The position numbers were made by a program, and so were the translations under genes. Under the pieces are notes generated by a model. It had not been told where the DNA came from and made no database searches. It saw nothing but the letters and a program-made list of their open reading frames with translations. From assembly GCF_002291445.1 (NCBI RefSeq), contig NZ_CP014137.1, positions 4,960,001 to 5,024,000 of the forward strand: 64,000 nt of DNA. The letters run 5' to 3'. Positions within the stretch are counted from its first letter, which is position 1, and each line of letters starts with the position of its first letter. This stretch comes from Brenneria goodwinii (GTDB lineage: Bacteria; Pseudomonadota; Gammaproteobacteria; Enterobacterales; Enterobacteriaceae). This document shows positions 1-9,228 of this stretch, one piece after another.

Positions 1-85
1 GGGCGGACGATGACTTTTCCCTCGAAAATGACGCATAGCATCACATCCTTGTTTTTCCGCCGCTTCCCCGGCCGGTTATCGGTGA

Positions 86-3000
86 CTACAGCGTAATGCT
101 GACGGTTAACGGCTTCCCGGCGGATAATTGACCGGTACGGGCTTTTATCCAGAGATTGCCGTTATCATCAACACAGGCCGCTTCACCCTGATACGAAAAC
201 AGCTTATCCGTCGACGCCGCCATGTTGTCCACCCTGGATGCGCCGATAGCGATGCGGCGCGCGGAACGCTGGGGCGACCGGATGCGGAAATAGATAAATT
301 CGTGCAACGGATAGTCGTATTTGCGCGGGGTAACACTGATAACCTGGGTTTCTCCCTCAGCCGCCGCATGCTGGCGCGCCTGATGAATATCGATAACGGA
401 AAAAACGCCGTCCCGCTCCGCCGAACGCGTCACGCCGCCATCGTCCCAGTATAGCTGGTGATCGCCCGCGGCCTGTTTCCCCACCGGGTAAACCGACAGA
501 ACGAGCGGCTGTTTAAACTTATCCATTACCTGAATATTTTTAAACGCGGCTTTCAGATCCGACTGGCTATGGCGTTCAGGAATAATAGCGCCTTCGCGAA
601 CAAACAACGGCAGCTCGGTAATATCGGCGCTCACCTTGATGCGTTTCCCGCCCTCAAAAGGATGTTCAATATCCACCGTATCTTCCAGCACGTTATATCT
701 GTACCAGTTGATGGCCTGTCCCTGTGCGTCTTTGGGGAAATAGATCTCTTTTTCAACCGTATATGACGCCGCGCCGTCCTTGGGACTGCGCGTCAGAATC
801 GGCGCGACCAATACCGAGCGATCGATAAAGAACTGGGTGGCGAGAATGTCGCGGTTGCTTTCGCTGAACACCTCTTCATCCCCTTCCCACAGGCTCATGG
901 CTTGAATCACCGGGACGCCGATTTGGGTACTCTGGTACATCGCATCATATAACAGGTGATGCCAGCGGACCCGGAAGCGGATAAAGGCGGCCATGATATC
1001 GCAGAAGGTGCGGCCTCCTTCAGCCGTTACCGCTGACGTATAGTGATAAATTTCCTGATACGGTTTCATCGCATCGTAGTGGTTACGCATCCACGGCAGT
1101 AAACAGGCGGCCTGTATCCAGCGCGTCATCAGCTCCTGTTCGCAAATGGCGCCGATATCAACGTCCTCGGCGCCCAGAACCAGCCGGTCGTAAACCATCG
1201 GGTTGTGATTGCGGTTGCGTTTATCATTGAATAATGTGCTGCCGGGATCCTCCGGCGCTTCGCCGGGCGCAAAACCGCCGACGTCGGTGCCGGCAATCGG
1301 TAATCCCGACATGCCCAGGTTAAGCAGCATCGGGATCGTGGCCTGAAGGTGGTGCCAGGTTGAGGCATTGTCGCCGACCCAATGCCCCGCGTAATGCTGT
1401 AACCCCGGATATCCGCTGCGGCAGATAACGTAGCTGCGCTTATAGCCTTTCAGCAACTCTTCGTGAGCGGCCAGTCCATACTCATAGGTGGATTTTGCCA
1501 GCATATAGGCATGAAAATTGCGCAATTCCACGAACGGCGTTTTGCGGCCGTCGCCGAAACGGGGATCGGTCAGATGCAGTTGGCCGTGAAAGCTGCGCCA
1601 GTTGAAGGTATTGGTGCGCCTTCTGTCATCGTCCGGCGCTTCGCCGGTCAGCGACCAGCCGAACTGGTTGCGGGGCGACTCCGTATCGGCGAAGTTTTTC
1701 CCATCTTCGACGTGAGGCATGGCATCGGGAACCGTCATATCCTGCCAGACGAATCCAAGGCCATTCTTCAGCAGATAGGCGTACTGATCGCCCCAGAAAC
1801 GGGCGGCGTCCGGATTGCCGTAATCAGTGACCACCGCGCCGATCATATCCCGCTCTGCGGTTTGCGCGTTGATGCCGTAGTCGAGAACCAGCACGTGTTG
1901 ATCGGGGTAGTTAACCTCGCCGATGCGCGTGTAGGTCAGGCCCGGATAATCGCTTTCATTTTGCGGGCCGCGGAATTTGGTAATATTGGCTTCGCCTTCA
2001 TTCTGCACGCAGTAGCCGTTGCGGATAAGACCTTGCGCGGTTTCATACTGTTTCTTCGCCTTGTCGCCGGGCTGATAGGCAGCCTTATCGGCCCGGATAA
2101 ACGGCGTAATATTGGTTTGGCATTGCAGGTTGAACTGCGCCGCCCAGTCGAAAACCGATAGCCCTTCACCCGCTTTCCCGCTAGACCAAAAGCTATCCTT
2201 GATGGTGAAGACTTTTTTGTCTTCCTGAATGTCGATATCGATCCCTAATCCTTCTATCGGGATATTCTCCTGACGATAGCCTTCGACGATATCCTCAACA
2301 TAGACTTTCAGCGGATCCTGTTCTCCCTGTGGCCGCAGCAGACCGGGAAAACCGTATTTAGCCTGAAAATAACCAAAGATATATTTGGGCGGCATGGTGG
2401 CCCGATCGTTAAGCGTCGGGCCGATTTTCGCCTCGGCGCCGAGGTTGCCCCGTCCCATTAGATAGGTAAAGGCGTCCAGCACGCCGGCCGCTTGTTCTGC
2501 GAACATATAATGGCAGTCGAATTCTCCCTGCTGCACCCCGGCGTCAACCGCCGTTTTGTCGCGGGAGGCGTTTTTGAAGGAAAAATAACTCTGCCCGGTG
2601 TTATCCAGGAACACCCCCAGAAACTGCTGGCGTTCGTTAATGCTGGCGCGTTCGATATAAAACGGCGCATTAAGGTACAGCGGGACATTGGCCGTGGCTT
2701 TGAACGCCTCCTTATACGGAACGCTGCGCGGGAAGACTTCGGGCTGGTTGTACCAAAGGTTGTCGTAGTTGTAGCAGGTGACCTGCGCGCCGTTGTGATC
2801 GAGTTGGGAGAAACCTTGGTAACCGTAGCACTCATCTTTGGCGGTGCCGGTCTCCGGGTTGTGTTTGCCGGTCAGGTTGTAGTGCAGAATTTCTCCCAGA
2901 CCGAAATAGTGCGTTGCGGACTCCGCCTTGCGCTTCATATTCGCGACCGTGCCAACGCCGGGTTTGGCATGAAACAGCGGGCCGGATGAAATATCGGTGA

Positions 3001-3499
3001 CGGCGCCGTCGGCCAGACGCTTGACCTGTATCGCCAGCGAGTCGTCTTCGGCTCTGACAAACTGGATTTGTATGGCGCGCAGTTGGATAGCGGCGCCGTT
3101 ACGATTCCAGCGCAGGATCGGTTTGTAGCCCGCCGCCTGTTCGTGTTGACGAATATGGCTAAGACGTTCGGCCACTACCGGCCCATAAACCTTGTCCGGA
3201 TAATCCGCTATTGATGCGGCGGAAGGGGAGAAACGCACTCTAAAGGCGTCTTTTTCGCAGGATGTGACCTGTAGAATAAGGCAGACGTCGCGTTCGTTAT
3301 TTTCCGCCCCTGATTTGGTTTTGGCCTTGGCGTTAATGTAGATGGTCCAGTCTGTATCGAATCCTTTGGGCGAGTGGGGTTTACCATCCCAATTTACCGA
3401 ATACAGTTCAATATCGTCGCCAACGGACCATTCCTCAACCGGCACATAATCGTAGGTGTTATAAGCCCGCCATTCGTTCGGAAGTTCTCTGTTATTCAT
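86..3499 (-). CDS. GH31 alpha-1,4-glucan lyase-like enzyme
   Basis: This 1137-residue protein belongs to glycoside hydrolase family 31. It resembles the alpha-1,4-glucan lyase branch (EC 4.2.2.13), which cleaves maltosaccharides by elimination to give 1,5-anhydro-D-fructose. The nucleophile region near residue 588 reads FVWQDMTVP; known lyases have the QDMT form, whereas hydrolytic GH31 alpha-glucosidases normally have W-x-DMNE. The acid/base aspartate lies in GHWVGDNAST near residue 711, followed by the family motif GTDVGGF. A segment IEGLGIDIDIQ near residue 415 and the long chain also fit lyases rather than ordinary alpha-glucosidases of 600-900 residues. No signal peptide is seen, so the enzyme is probably cytoplasmic. 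It follows the Tat-exported protein gene by 24 bp on the same strand, so the two are probably co-transcribed. Family membership is firm; lyase rather than hydrolase activity is inferred from motifs recalled from characterised algal and fungal enzymes. Confidence 0.78.
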   Translation of the reverse strand: MNNRELPNEWRAYNTYDYVPVEEWSVGDDIELYSVNWDGKPHSPKGFDTDWTIYINAKAKTKSGAENNERDVCLILQVTSCEKDAFRVRFSPSAASIADYPDKVYGPVVAERLSHIRQHEQAAGYKPILRWNRNGAAIQLRAIQIQFVRAEDDSLAIQVKRLADGAVTDISSGPLFHAKPGVGTVANMKRKAESATHYFGLGEILHYNLTGKHNPETGTAKDECYGYQGFSQLDHNGAQVTCYNYDNLWYNQPEVFPRSVPYKEAFKATANVPLYLNAPFYIERASINERQQFLGVFLDNTGQSYFSFKNASRDKTAVDAGVQQGEFDCHYMFAEQAAGVLDAFTYLMGRGNLGAEAKIGPTLNDRATMPPKYIFGYFQAKYGFPGLLRPQGEQDPLKVYVEDIVEGYRQENIPIEGLGIDIDIQEDKKVFTIKDSFWSSGKAGEGLSVFDWAAQFNLQCQTNITPFIRADKAAYQPGDKAKKQYETAQGLIRNGYCVQNEGEANITKFRGPQNESDYPGLTYTRIGEVNYPDQHVLVLDYGINAQTAERDMIGAVVTDYGNPDAARFWGDQYAYLLKNGLGFVWQDMTVPDAMPHVEDGKNFADTESPRNQFGWSLTGEAPDDDRRRTNTFNWRSFHGQLHLTDPRFGDGRKTPFVELRNFHAYMLAKSTYEYGLAAHEELLKGYKRSYVICRSGYPGLQHYAGHWVGDNASTWHHLQATIPMLLNLGMSGLPIAGTDVGGFAPGEAPEDPGSTLFNDKRNRNHNPMVYDRLVLGAEDVDIGAICEQELMTRWIQAACLLPWMRNHYDAMKPYQEIYHYTSAVTAEGGRTFCDIMAAFIRFRVRWHHLLYDAMYQSTQIGVPVIQAMSLWEGDEEVFSESNRDILATQFFIDRSVLVAPILTRSPKDGAASYTVEKEIYFPKDAQGQAINWYRYNVLEDTVDIEHPFEGGKRIKVSADITELPLFVREGAIIPERHSQSDLKAAFKNIQVMDKFKQPLVLSVYPVGKQAAGDHQLYWDDGGVTRSAERDGVFSVIDIHQARQHAAAEGETQVISVTPRKYDYPLHEFIYFRIRSPQRSARRIAIGASRVDNMAASTDKLFSYQGEAACVDDNGNLWIKARTGQLSAGKPLTVSITL

Positions 3500-3523
3500 T
3501 ATTACGCAATCCTTGGTTGTCGA

Positions 3524-4747
3524 TTAGCTCTTGTCTACGGAACGATGGAATTCAAAGGCAATCCAGACGCTATCGGTGTCGGCGTAATATTGATGCGGCG
3601 GGTAATGGAAACAGGGATTGTCCATGCTGGCGTTTTTACAGATATCAGACTCGCCTTTCCAGGCGTCGTAATCTTTAACTAAAGGCATGGGTAGATGAGT
3701 ATTGCCGGGCGCCAGCCTGAACTCTTCATACATTTCCGGGAAGGCTTTTCCCGTATCGAACGGCGAGAACATGCCGCCTTCCGGCTGGATAACGCGTTTA
3801 CCGGCAATGGCTGCGCGGGCCTTGGCCATATCGGCGTATTTCTGCATGCGGCCAAAACCGATCAACTGCGTATGCACTTCGAGGAAATTGCTGCCGTGCG
3901 CCGCGTGGATCCCGGCGTCCGAACCGGCCGGCAGCCACCAAAGGTTGGCGTATAGCTCATAGGGCAAGGTCTTGCTGCCGGCGGGAGCGGGCAGACCAAC
4001 CAAATGCCACGGGTTGACCTGAATCTGGTGGGCCAGGTGGAGCTGGCTGGATATCCAAAGCGGCAGCGCGGGCGACCCTGCCGGAAAACCGTATTTGGCC
4101 CATTTGGTCTCTTGCGAGAACACATCCGTCTCAAGGTTACGGGTGCTGCGTACCTGAACCAGCGAGACCAGACCGTTTGCGGAGGCGTCCGCGGTGGTAA
4201 TTACGGTTCCGGCTCTGATAATCACGCTCTGGAGGGAGGGAATGGCACGGCGCAACGGGGAGTCATTGTGGAGGTCGTTGTTTACATCGGCGCTGGCGGA
4301 GACAAAAACAGGCTGCGGGCCCAGGTTGGTTAATATGACATCGGCATTATCCTGCTGAGCAAACAGACTGCCGGTATCAAATTCGTGCAGGTTACTGACC
4401 ATCACCCCTTGCAACATGCTGCCGTTGAACGGGTATTCCGATACGATGTTTTCTCCTTTGCCCGGCTTGATGGTTACCGTCTGCGGCGCGGCGGGGTTCG
4501 CTTCCGGCGCCAGTTGTTTATTAGGGTTTTCACAAGAGGCGGCAATCACGCCGGGAGGACAGGCGGTTGGCGCAGGTTTGCTTGCGCTGCCGCCTGCCAT
4601 GGCCTTGTTCGCCCCGACAAGGGCCATGGAACCGGCGACGCATCCGCCATACATAATGAATTTTCGCCGGGATAGCGAATGTCGCGGGTCTCCTTTTTCA
4701 GCTAACGGGAGAAGGTTCGCCTTTGGTTTTTTCAAACGAATTTTCAT
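3524..4747 (-). CDS. Tat-exported protein of unknown function, linked to the glucan lyase
   Basis: A 407-residue protein with a clear twin-arginine signal: SRRKFI near residues 26-31, then a hydrophobic stretch ending AMA-GG. It should be exported folded to the periplasm. A start at 4747 is supported by AGAGG six bases upstream. I do not recognise the family with certainty. The C-terminal half holds histidine/glutamate-rich beta-type segments (FLEVHTQ, LAPGNTHLPMP, HYPPHQYY...AFEFHR) that would suit a cupin-like metal site. Two cysteines flank a short loop after the signal (CPPGVIAASC). Because the next gene probably makes 1,5-anhydrofructose, one idea is a dehydratase or tautomerase acting on that sugar or on the parent glucan. 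That is context-based inference only. The operon link is strong (24-bp gap, same strand). Confidence 0.6.
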   Translation of the reverse strand: MKIRLKKPKANLLPLAEKGDPRHSLSRRKFIMYGGCVAGSMALVGANKAMAGGSASKPAPTACPPGVIAASCENPNKQLAPEANPAAPQTVTIKPGKGENIVSEYPFNGSMLQGVMVSNLHEFDTGSLFAQQDNADVILTNLGPQPVFVSASADVNNDLHNDSPLRRAIPSLQSVIIRAGTVITTADASANGLVSLVQVRSTRNLETDVFSQETKWAKYGFPAGSPALPLWISSQLHLAHQIQVNPWHLVGLPAPAGSKTLPYELYANLWWLPAGSDAGIHAAHGSNFLEVHTQLIGFGRMQKYADMAKARAAIAGKRVIQPEGGMFSPFDTGKAFPEMYEEFRLAPGNTHLPMPLVKDYDAWKGESDICKNASMDNPCFHYPPHQYYADTDSVWIAFEFHRSVDKS

Positions 4748-5546
4748 ATTGGCCTCTAATTATTTCTTAGTTAACAATTCTTTTTATTTGCGCGTAGCGT
4801 CGCCTGTATCGAATTTTGCCGTCATTTTTTGATTCTTTTTATGGCTCAGCGGCCAGGCAACGCATGCAATCAGTCCGTCGGATAGGTTTCGCCAGGCGCA
4901 ACTTATTCCGTAAAGGATAATTACGTTATAAATATGGAAATAATTTTATAGGAAGTTATTCACTGGCTAATTATTTCATTTTGTTGTTGATGCGTCACGG
5001 CGGATTAATTCGCCAGGCGCGATAGCTACAGAGGTGAATATTGATTGGTGTACGAATTTTATTCATAGACGGCAAGTAAACAACTTATTGATTATGGCCT
5101 GCTGGAGCGACTATTTTCCGCACAGAAACATCGCTGCTTTTTTATGATTGGATTATTCTTTTTCCACTCGGCATTTTAGCTTCAGGGAAATGTAATTCCC
5201 TGTCCTTAATCAAAAACTCACGGTATATCATCAGAAATGACATGTTTACTCGCTTAAATATCATTTCTTGGGTTTGAGAATTAAACACTATCCATTTTTC
5301 TGTAAAGTCATTTTTAATGAATGATAGGTATTTGATTTTTTAAATCATCAATAATGGTAACCGAATGTAATAAATAAAATTACTGTGATTTATTATGATC
5401 ATCCTTATGAAATAAAGGTAAGCGCATCTTGTTAGATGTTAACCCGCTCACAGTTCTGATCGAATAGCCTCTGTAAAAAAGGGCTGTAACGTTTCAGCTT
5501 AAGCGTAATTTGTTGAGTGGAACATCTTCACAGATGAGGAATTAAC
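4748..5546. other. 799-bp intergenic region between divergent carbohydrate genes
   Basis: No credible gene is seen. The stretch is A+T-rich compared with both neighbours and must carry the promoters of the divergent Tat-protein/lyase operon and of the sucrose isomerase gene. A ribosome binding site (GATGAGGAAT) lies just before the isomerase start. A TGTGA half-site at 5384 was noted, but its partner half is poor. I could not place convincing -35/-10 pairs. Confidence 0.6.
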
Positions 5547-7289
5547 ATGACCAAGATGCATATCCGTGAGCTGGCTGCGATCGTATCATTAGCCAGCGTT
5601 GCGCTGTCCGCCCAGGCAATCCCTACGGAACATGACGCAAAATGGTGGAAAGAAGCGGTTGTTTATCAAATATACCCGCGCTCTTTTAACGACAGTAACG
5701 GTGATGGTATTGGCGATCTCAACGGTATTACCGAGAAGCTGGATTATCTAAAGAACCTTGGGGTTGACGTTATTTGGCTGAGCCCGCACTTTGATTCGCC
5801 CAATGCCGATAACGGCTATGATATCCGCGACTATCGCAAGGTTATGGATGAATTCGGCACGATGGAAGATTTCGATCGTATGCTGAGTGAAATTAAACGT
5901 CGTGACATGCGCTTAATTATCGATCTGGTGGTGAATCATACCAGCGACGAACACCAATGGTTTAAAGAAAGCAGGAAGTCGAAAGATAATCCGTATCGTG
6001 ATTACTATATCTGGCGGGATGCGCGTGATGGCGGAGCGCCTAATAATTACCCCTCTTTCTTTGGCGGTTCGGCCTGGAAAAAAGACGACGTGACCGGGCA
6101 ATATTACCTGCACTATTTTGCGGAAAAACAGCCGGACTTGAATTGGGAAAATAAGAAAGTACGGCATGAAGTGTACGATATTATGCGTTTCTGGCTGGAT
6201 AAAGGCGTTTCAGGTTTTCGTATGGATGTGATCCCCTTTATCTCCAAGCAGGATGGCCTGCCGGATTTGCAGCCAAGCGAATTATCGCACCCGGAATTAG
6301 TCTTTGCGCATGGGCCGCGTATTCATGAGTATTTGCAGGAGATGAACCGGGAAGTGTTGTCTCGCTACGATACCATGACGGTGGGGGAAGCCTTTGGCGT
6401 GACATTTGCGGACACGCCGAAGTTTATCAACGCTGATCGCAATGAGCTCAATATGCTGTTTCACTTCGATGTCGTCCGTCTCGATCGCGACAACTGGCGC
6501 AAGACCGCATGGACGTTGCCGGCACTGAAAGAGGCGTATCAAAAAATCGATCGGTCAGGGCGTTTGGGATGGAATACCAGTTTCCTGAGCAACCACGATA
6601 ATCCGCGCGCCGTATCGCATTTTGGCGACGACAGCGATCAATGGCGCGTGGTATCCGCCAAGGCTCTAGCTACGATGATGCTGACCCAGCGGGCAACGCC
6701 TTTCCTGTATCAGGGCGATGAACTGGGCATGACCAATTATCCTTTCAAGACGGTGAAGGATTTCGAGGATGTTGAAGTGCGCGGGCTGTGGAAGGTGCTG
6801 GTTGAAAGCGGAAAAGTGCCGGCCGACGAGTTTCTTGAGCACATCCGCCAGACCAGCCGCGACAATGCCAGAACCCCGATGCAATGGAATACGGCAATCA
6901 ACGGCGGCTTTAGCAAAGGAACCCCGTGGCTGGCCGTTAATCCCAACTATAGCCAAATCAATGCCGCCTCTCAGATTAACGCCCAGGATTCGGTCTATAG
7001 CTATCATCGGGAATTGATTGCATTAAGGCGTCAGACCCCGGCATTGATCTATGGCGAATATAACGATCTGGACCCGCAGCATAGTAAAATATTCGCTTAT
7101 ACCCGCACGCTAGGCGATCAACAATATCTGGTCGTGATTAATTTCACCCACGATAATGTCGAATGGGACATACCTAATGGTAAAAAGGTTGTCAAAACGC
7201 TAATCAGCAACCGTAGCGAACAGGCGGCCGCGCCGGGCGAAAGTCATCTAACGATGAAGCCCTGGCAGGCGGCGATTTTCCAACTGTAG
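5547..7289 (+). CDS. palI: Exported sucrose isomerase (isomaltulose synthase type)
   Basis: A 580-residue GH13 enzyme that converts sucrose to isomaltulose and/or trehalulose. A signal peptide (residues 1-24, ending SAQA) predicts a periplasmic location. GH13 motifs are in order: DLVVNHTS (region I), GFRMDV with the nucleophile Asp near residue 225, TVGEAFG with the acid/base Glu near 280, and SNHDNPR near 350. The product-specificity loop reads RLDRD (near residue 311), the signature reported for isomaltulose-forming enzymes of Klebsiella and Erwinia rhapontici; trehalulose-forming enzymes vary here. Length and motifs match the PalI family rather than plain oligo-1,6-glucosidase, which lacks both the signal peptide and RLDRD. 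The gene stands alone, with a terminator-like stem-loop 20 bp after its stop codon. Its neighbour on the far side is the glucan lyase operon, so the region looks like a small alpha-glucan/sucrose utilisation locus. Confidence 0.88.
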   Translation: MTKMHIRELAAIVSLASVALSAQAIPTEHDAKWWKEAVVYQIYPRSFNDSNGDGIGDLNGITEKLDYLKNLGVDVIWLSPHFDSPNADNGYDIRDYRKVMDEFGTMEDFDRMLSEIKRRDMRLIIDLVVNHTSDEHQWFKESRKSKDNPYRDYYIWRDARDGGAPNNYPSFFGGSAWKKDDVTGQYYLHYFAEKQPDLNWENKKVRHEVYDIMRFWLDKGVSGFRMDVIPFISKQDGLPDLQPSELSHPELVFAHGPRIHEYLQEMNREVLSRYDTMTVGEAFGVTFADTPKFINADRNELNMLFHFDVVRLDRDNWRKTAWTLPALKEAYQKIDRSGRLGWNTSFLSNHDNPRAVSHFGDDSDQWRVVSAKALATMMLTQRATPFLYQGDELGMTNYPFKTVKDFEDVEVRGLWKVLVESGKVPADEFLEHIRQTSRDNARTPMQWNTAINGGFSKGTPWLAVNPNYSQINAASQINAQDSVYSYHRELIALRRQTPALIYGEYNDLDPQHSKIFAYTRTLGDQQYLVVINFTHDNVEWDIPNGKKVVKTLISNRSEQAAAPGESHLTMKPWQAAIFQL

Positions 7290-7308
7290 CCGATTGCTGC
7301 CTTTATAC

Positions 7309-7334
7309 AATGCCTCCGCTTCCGTGGAGGCATT
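7309..7334 (+). terminator. Stem-loop after sucrose isomerase gene
   Basis: A perfect 9-bp stem, AATGCCTCC paired with GGAGGCATT around an 8-base loop, starts 20 bp after the stop codon. There is no good T-run on the 3' side, so it may be a weak terminator or only an mRNA-stabilising hairpin. Confidence 0.5.
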
Positions 7335-7553
7335 GCCCAACTTTCGTGATTGCCATGGCATCATCGCCGATTCCCGCCCGCCGTACCCGCCGTATAGAGT
7401 GTGAGCGAAACACCCGGTTTAACCATCTGTTTAAACCGCCGACGCTCAGGATGGCAACGCCTTTTCAGACACGTCATCGCTTGTGATTTTCTTCTTGCGG
7501 ACGACGCTGCTATTCTCCCTTTATGCTTTGAATTTTGCCTAAGGAATAACGTT

Positions 7554-8480
7554 ATGACCACGGTTCTCCTGCTGGATTCTCGTGCTGAGGAAATTCGCTC
7601 GGCGTTGCATGATGACGGCTCATCGATTGAGCTGGTGTTAGCGGATGGAACAACGGAACAGGCGGACAGTTGTTCCATCTGGCTCGGTGAGCCGGATGCC
7701 GCCGCGGATCTATTGGCGCGGGGGGCCAGACCGGACTGGCTGCAATCCACCTGGGCGGGATTTAAGCCGCTCCTGGCCGAGGGGCTGCCGCGTGATTATC
7801 GGCTAAGCCGGGCGGTAGGCGTATTTGGTCAGCCGATCGCCGAGTATGTGATCGCCTCTCTGCTCAGGCATGCATTACAACTTGGCGAACGGCAACACAG
7901 CCAGGCCAGACGGGAATGGAATCACCGTTTACCGGGGTCGCTGGCCGGCAAAAAGATACTTATCGTGGGGGCTGGCGAAATCGGCTGTGAAGTGGCGGGG
8001 TTCCTGCGGCCTTTCGGCGTTGAACTGCATGGCGTCGTGAACACGCCCCGGCCGTTGCCTTATTTTAAGCACGTTACGGGGATGAACGGATTGCAAACGG
8101 CGGTACAGGATGCCGACTATGTGATTAATCTTCTGCCCGATACCGCGGCAACGGCGGATATCTACAATTCCGCGCTGTTTGCCGCCATGAAAACATCGGC
8201 CCTGTTTATTAACGTCGGCCGGGGAACCGCAGTGGTTGATGCCGATTTGCTGGCGGCGTTACGTAATCAGCAACTCGCCGGTGCGGTTCTGGATGTTTTC
8301 AGACAGGAGCCTTTGCCCGAGGCTCATCCATTTTGGCGGGAACCGACTATTACGATCACCGGGCATATTGCCGGCCCGATGGTTCCAACGCTGCTAGTTC
8401 GCCTGTTTCTGGATAATTTGGCGCGTTTTCGGCAGGGAGAAACGCTGCGAGGGGAGGTCGATTTTTCTAAAGGGTATTGA
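7554..8480 (+). CDS. D-2-hydroxyacid dehydrogenase (GhrA-like)
   Basis: A 308-residue NAD(P)-dependent 2-hydroxyacid dehydrogenase, similar in size and layout to glyoxylate/hydroxypyruvate reductase A. The dinucleotide-binding motif VGAGEIG lies near residue 137. The substrate-binding arginine is in INVGRGT near 221, and the catalytic histidine is in TGHIAGP near 268. I chose the ATG at 7554 because AAGGAA precedes it at the right distance; the open frame continues upstream, but that part reads like non-coding sequence. The substrate (glyoxylate, hydroxypyruvate or another 2-keto acid) cannot be told from the sequence. It is a single gene, with no operon partners visible. Confidence 0.8.
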   Translation: MTTVLLLDSRAEEIRSALHDDGSSIELVLADGTTEQADSCSIWLGEPDAAADLLARGARPDWLQSTWAGFKPLLAEGLPRDYRLSRAVGVFGQPIAEYVIASLLRHALQLGERQHSQARREWNHRLPGSLAGKKILIVGAGEIGCEVAGFLRPFGVELHGVVNTPRPLPYFKHVTGMNGLQTAVQDADYVINLLPDTAATADIYNSALFAAMKTSALFINVGRGTAVVDADLLAALRNQQLAGAVLDVFRQEPLPEAHPFWREPTITITGHIAGPMVPTLLVRLFLDNLARFRQGETLRGEVDFSKGY

Positions 8481-8672
8481 ATCCGCTCAGGTTATAGGAC
8501 GGTACTGATGAATCGTATTTTCGTGGAAAAGCGCTTGTCAGCATCTGTCGATTGAGACATAATGCCGTCCGCCGAATGAATGTATCGTCATAGTATTCAT
8601 AGGGTTATGTCGATTTTATGGTCAATGTATCACTCTTGGTCCGCCAGTTTGCTTTTCTGTGTGACTGAGAGA

Positions 8673-8726
8673 TAATACGTCCGGTAATACGTCCGGTAAT
8701 ACGTCCGGTAATACGTCCGGTAATAC
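8673..8726 (+). repeat. Tandem 12-bp repeat directly upstream of tRNA-Gly
   Basis: The 12-mer TAATACGTCCGG is repeated four times head-to-tail from 8673 to 8720, and the first seven bases of a fifth copy run into the tRNA 5' end at 8727. All copies are identical. It fills the position of the tRNA promoter or 5' leader. It could reflect slippage or be a remnant of duplications around the tRNA. Confidence 0.95.
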
Positions 8727-8802
<76 letters not shown>

Positions 8803-9228
8803 ATTCTTGTTCTATAGATGTCCACAGATGTCTGTAGGTCTATGATTCAACAGGGTAATATCTCTGTTGAGCATCCAGCGAAATCCACTGAAAACCACCG
8901 TCAACCACGCCGAAGTAGTACACAAATTAGTACACGAAAATCGGGTGCGTTATCGATGCGGATTGTTTGCTGAGTCGTTTCCCTGTGCGCGGTACACCTC
9001 TCTTCAGCACTGAAGGAGGCATACCCGATGGCGTTAACCGATGCCGTTGCCCGGCAGGCCCGCACCACCGGCAAAGCCTATACCCTGAACGCCCATTGAT
9101 TTCCAGCGCCCACTCGCCATGCCGCTCATAGAGCATATAGCTACTTGCCTGATGGCGAATGCGCTCGACCAGTTTTACGGCAAGGTCAACGGGGCATGTG
9201 TGCCTACAATTTCCTGCTGATAATGCGG
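8803..9228. other. Island junction with remnants
   Basis: 426 bp between the tRNA-Gly 3' end and ybtE. It starts with short imperfect direct repeats (GATGTCCACAGATGTCTGT; GTACACAAATTAGTACAC) of the sort found between an attachment site and an integrase gene. The truncated integrase start follows at 9028. From about 9090 to 9200 the opposite strand keeps an open frame encoding VERIRHQASSYMLYERHGEW, which looks like the tail of an unidentified gene fused to the integrase fragment. The segment looks like decayed mobile DNA. Confidence 0.6.
9028..9099 (+). pseudogene. Truncated P4-type integrase (N-terminal fragment)
   Basis: A strong ribosome binding site (AAGGAGG, 9013-9019) precedes an ATG at 9028. 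The encoded MALTDAVARQARTTGKAY resembles the conserved start of P4-like tyrosine recombinases (MALTD...A...K-x-Y-L). After 23 codons the frame ends in TGA and similarity stops, so the rest of the integrase was deleted. It lies 225 bp from a tRNA 3' end in the expected orientation. This supports tRNA-Gly as the attachment site through which the island entered, and suggests the island can no longer excise on its own. Confidence 0.72.

Noticed and set aside
5384..5400. CRP site before the sucrose isomerase gene
   Set aside because: Only the TGTGA half matches; the second half is poor.
8673..8720. Repeat array considered as CRISPR
   Set aside because: Units are 12 bp, head-to-tail and without spacers.
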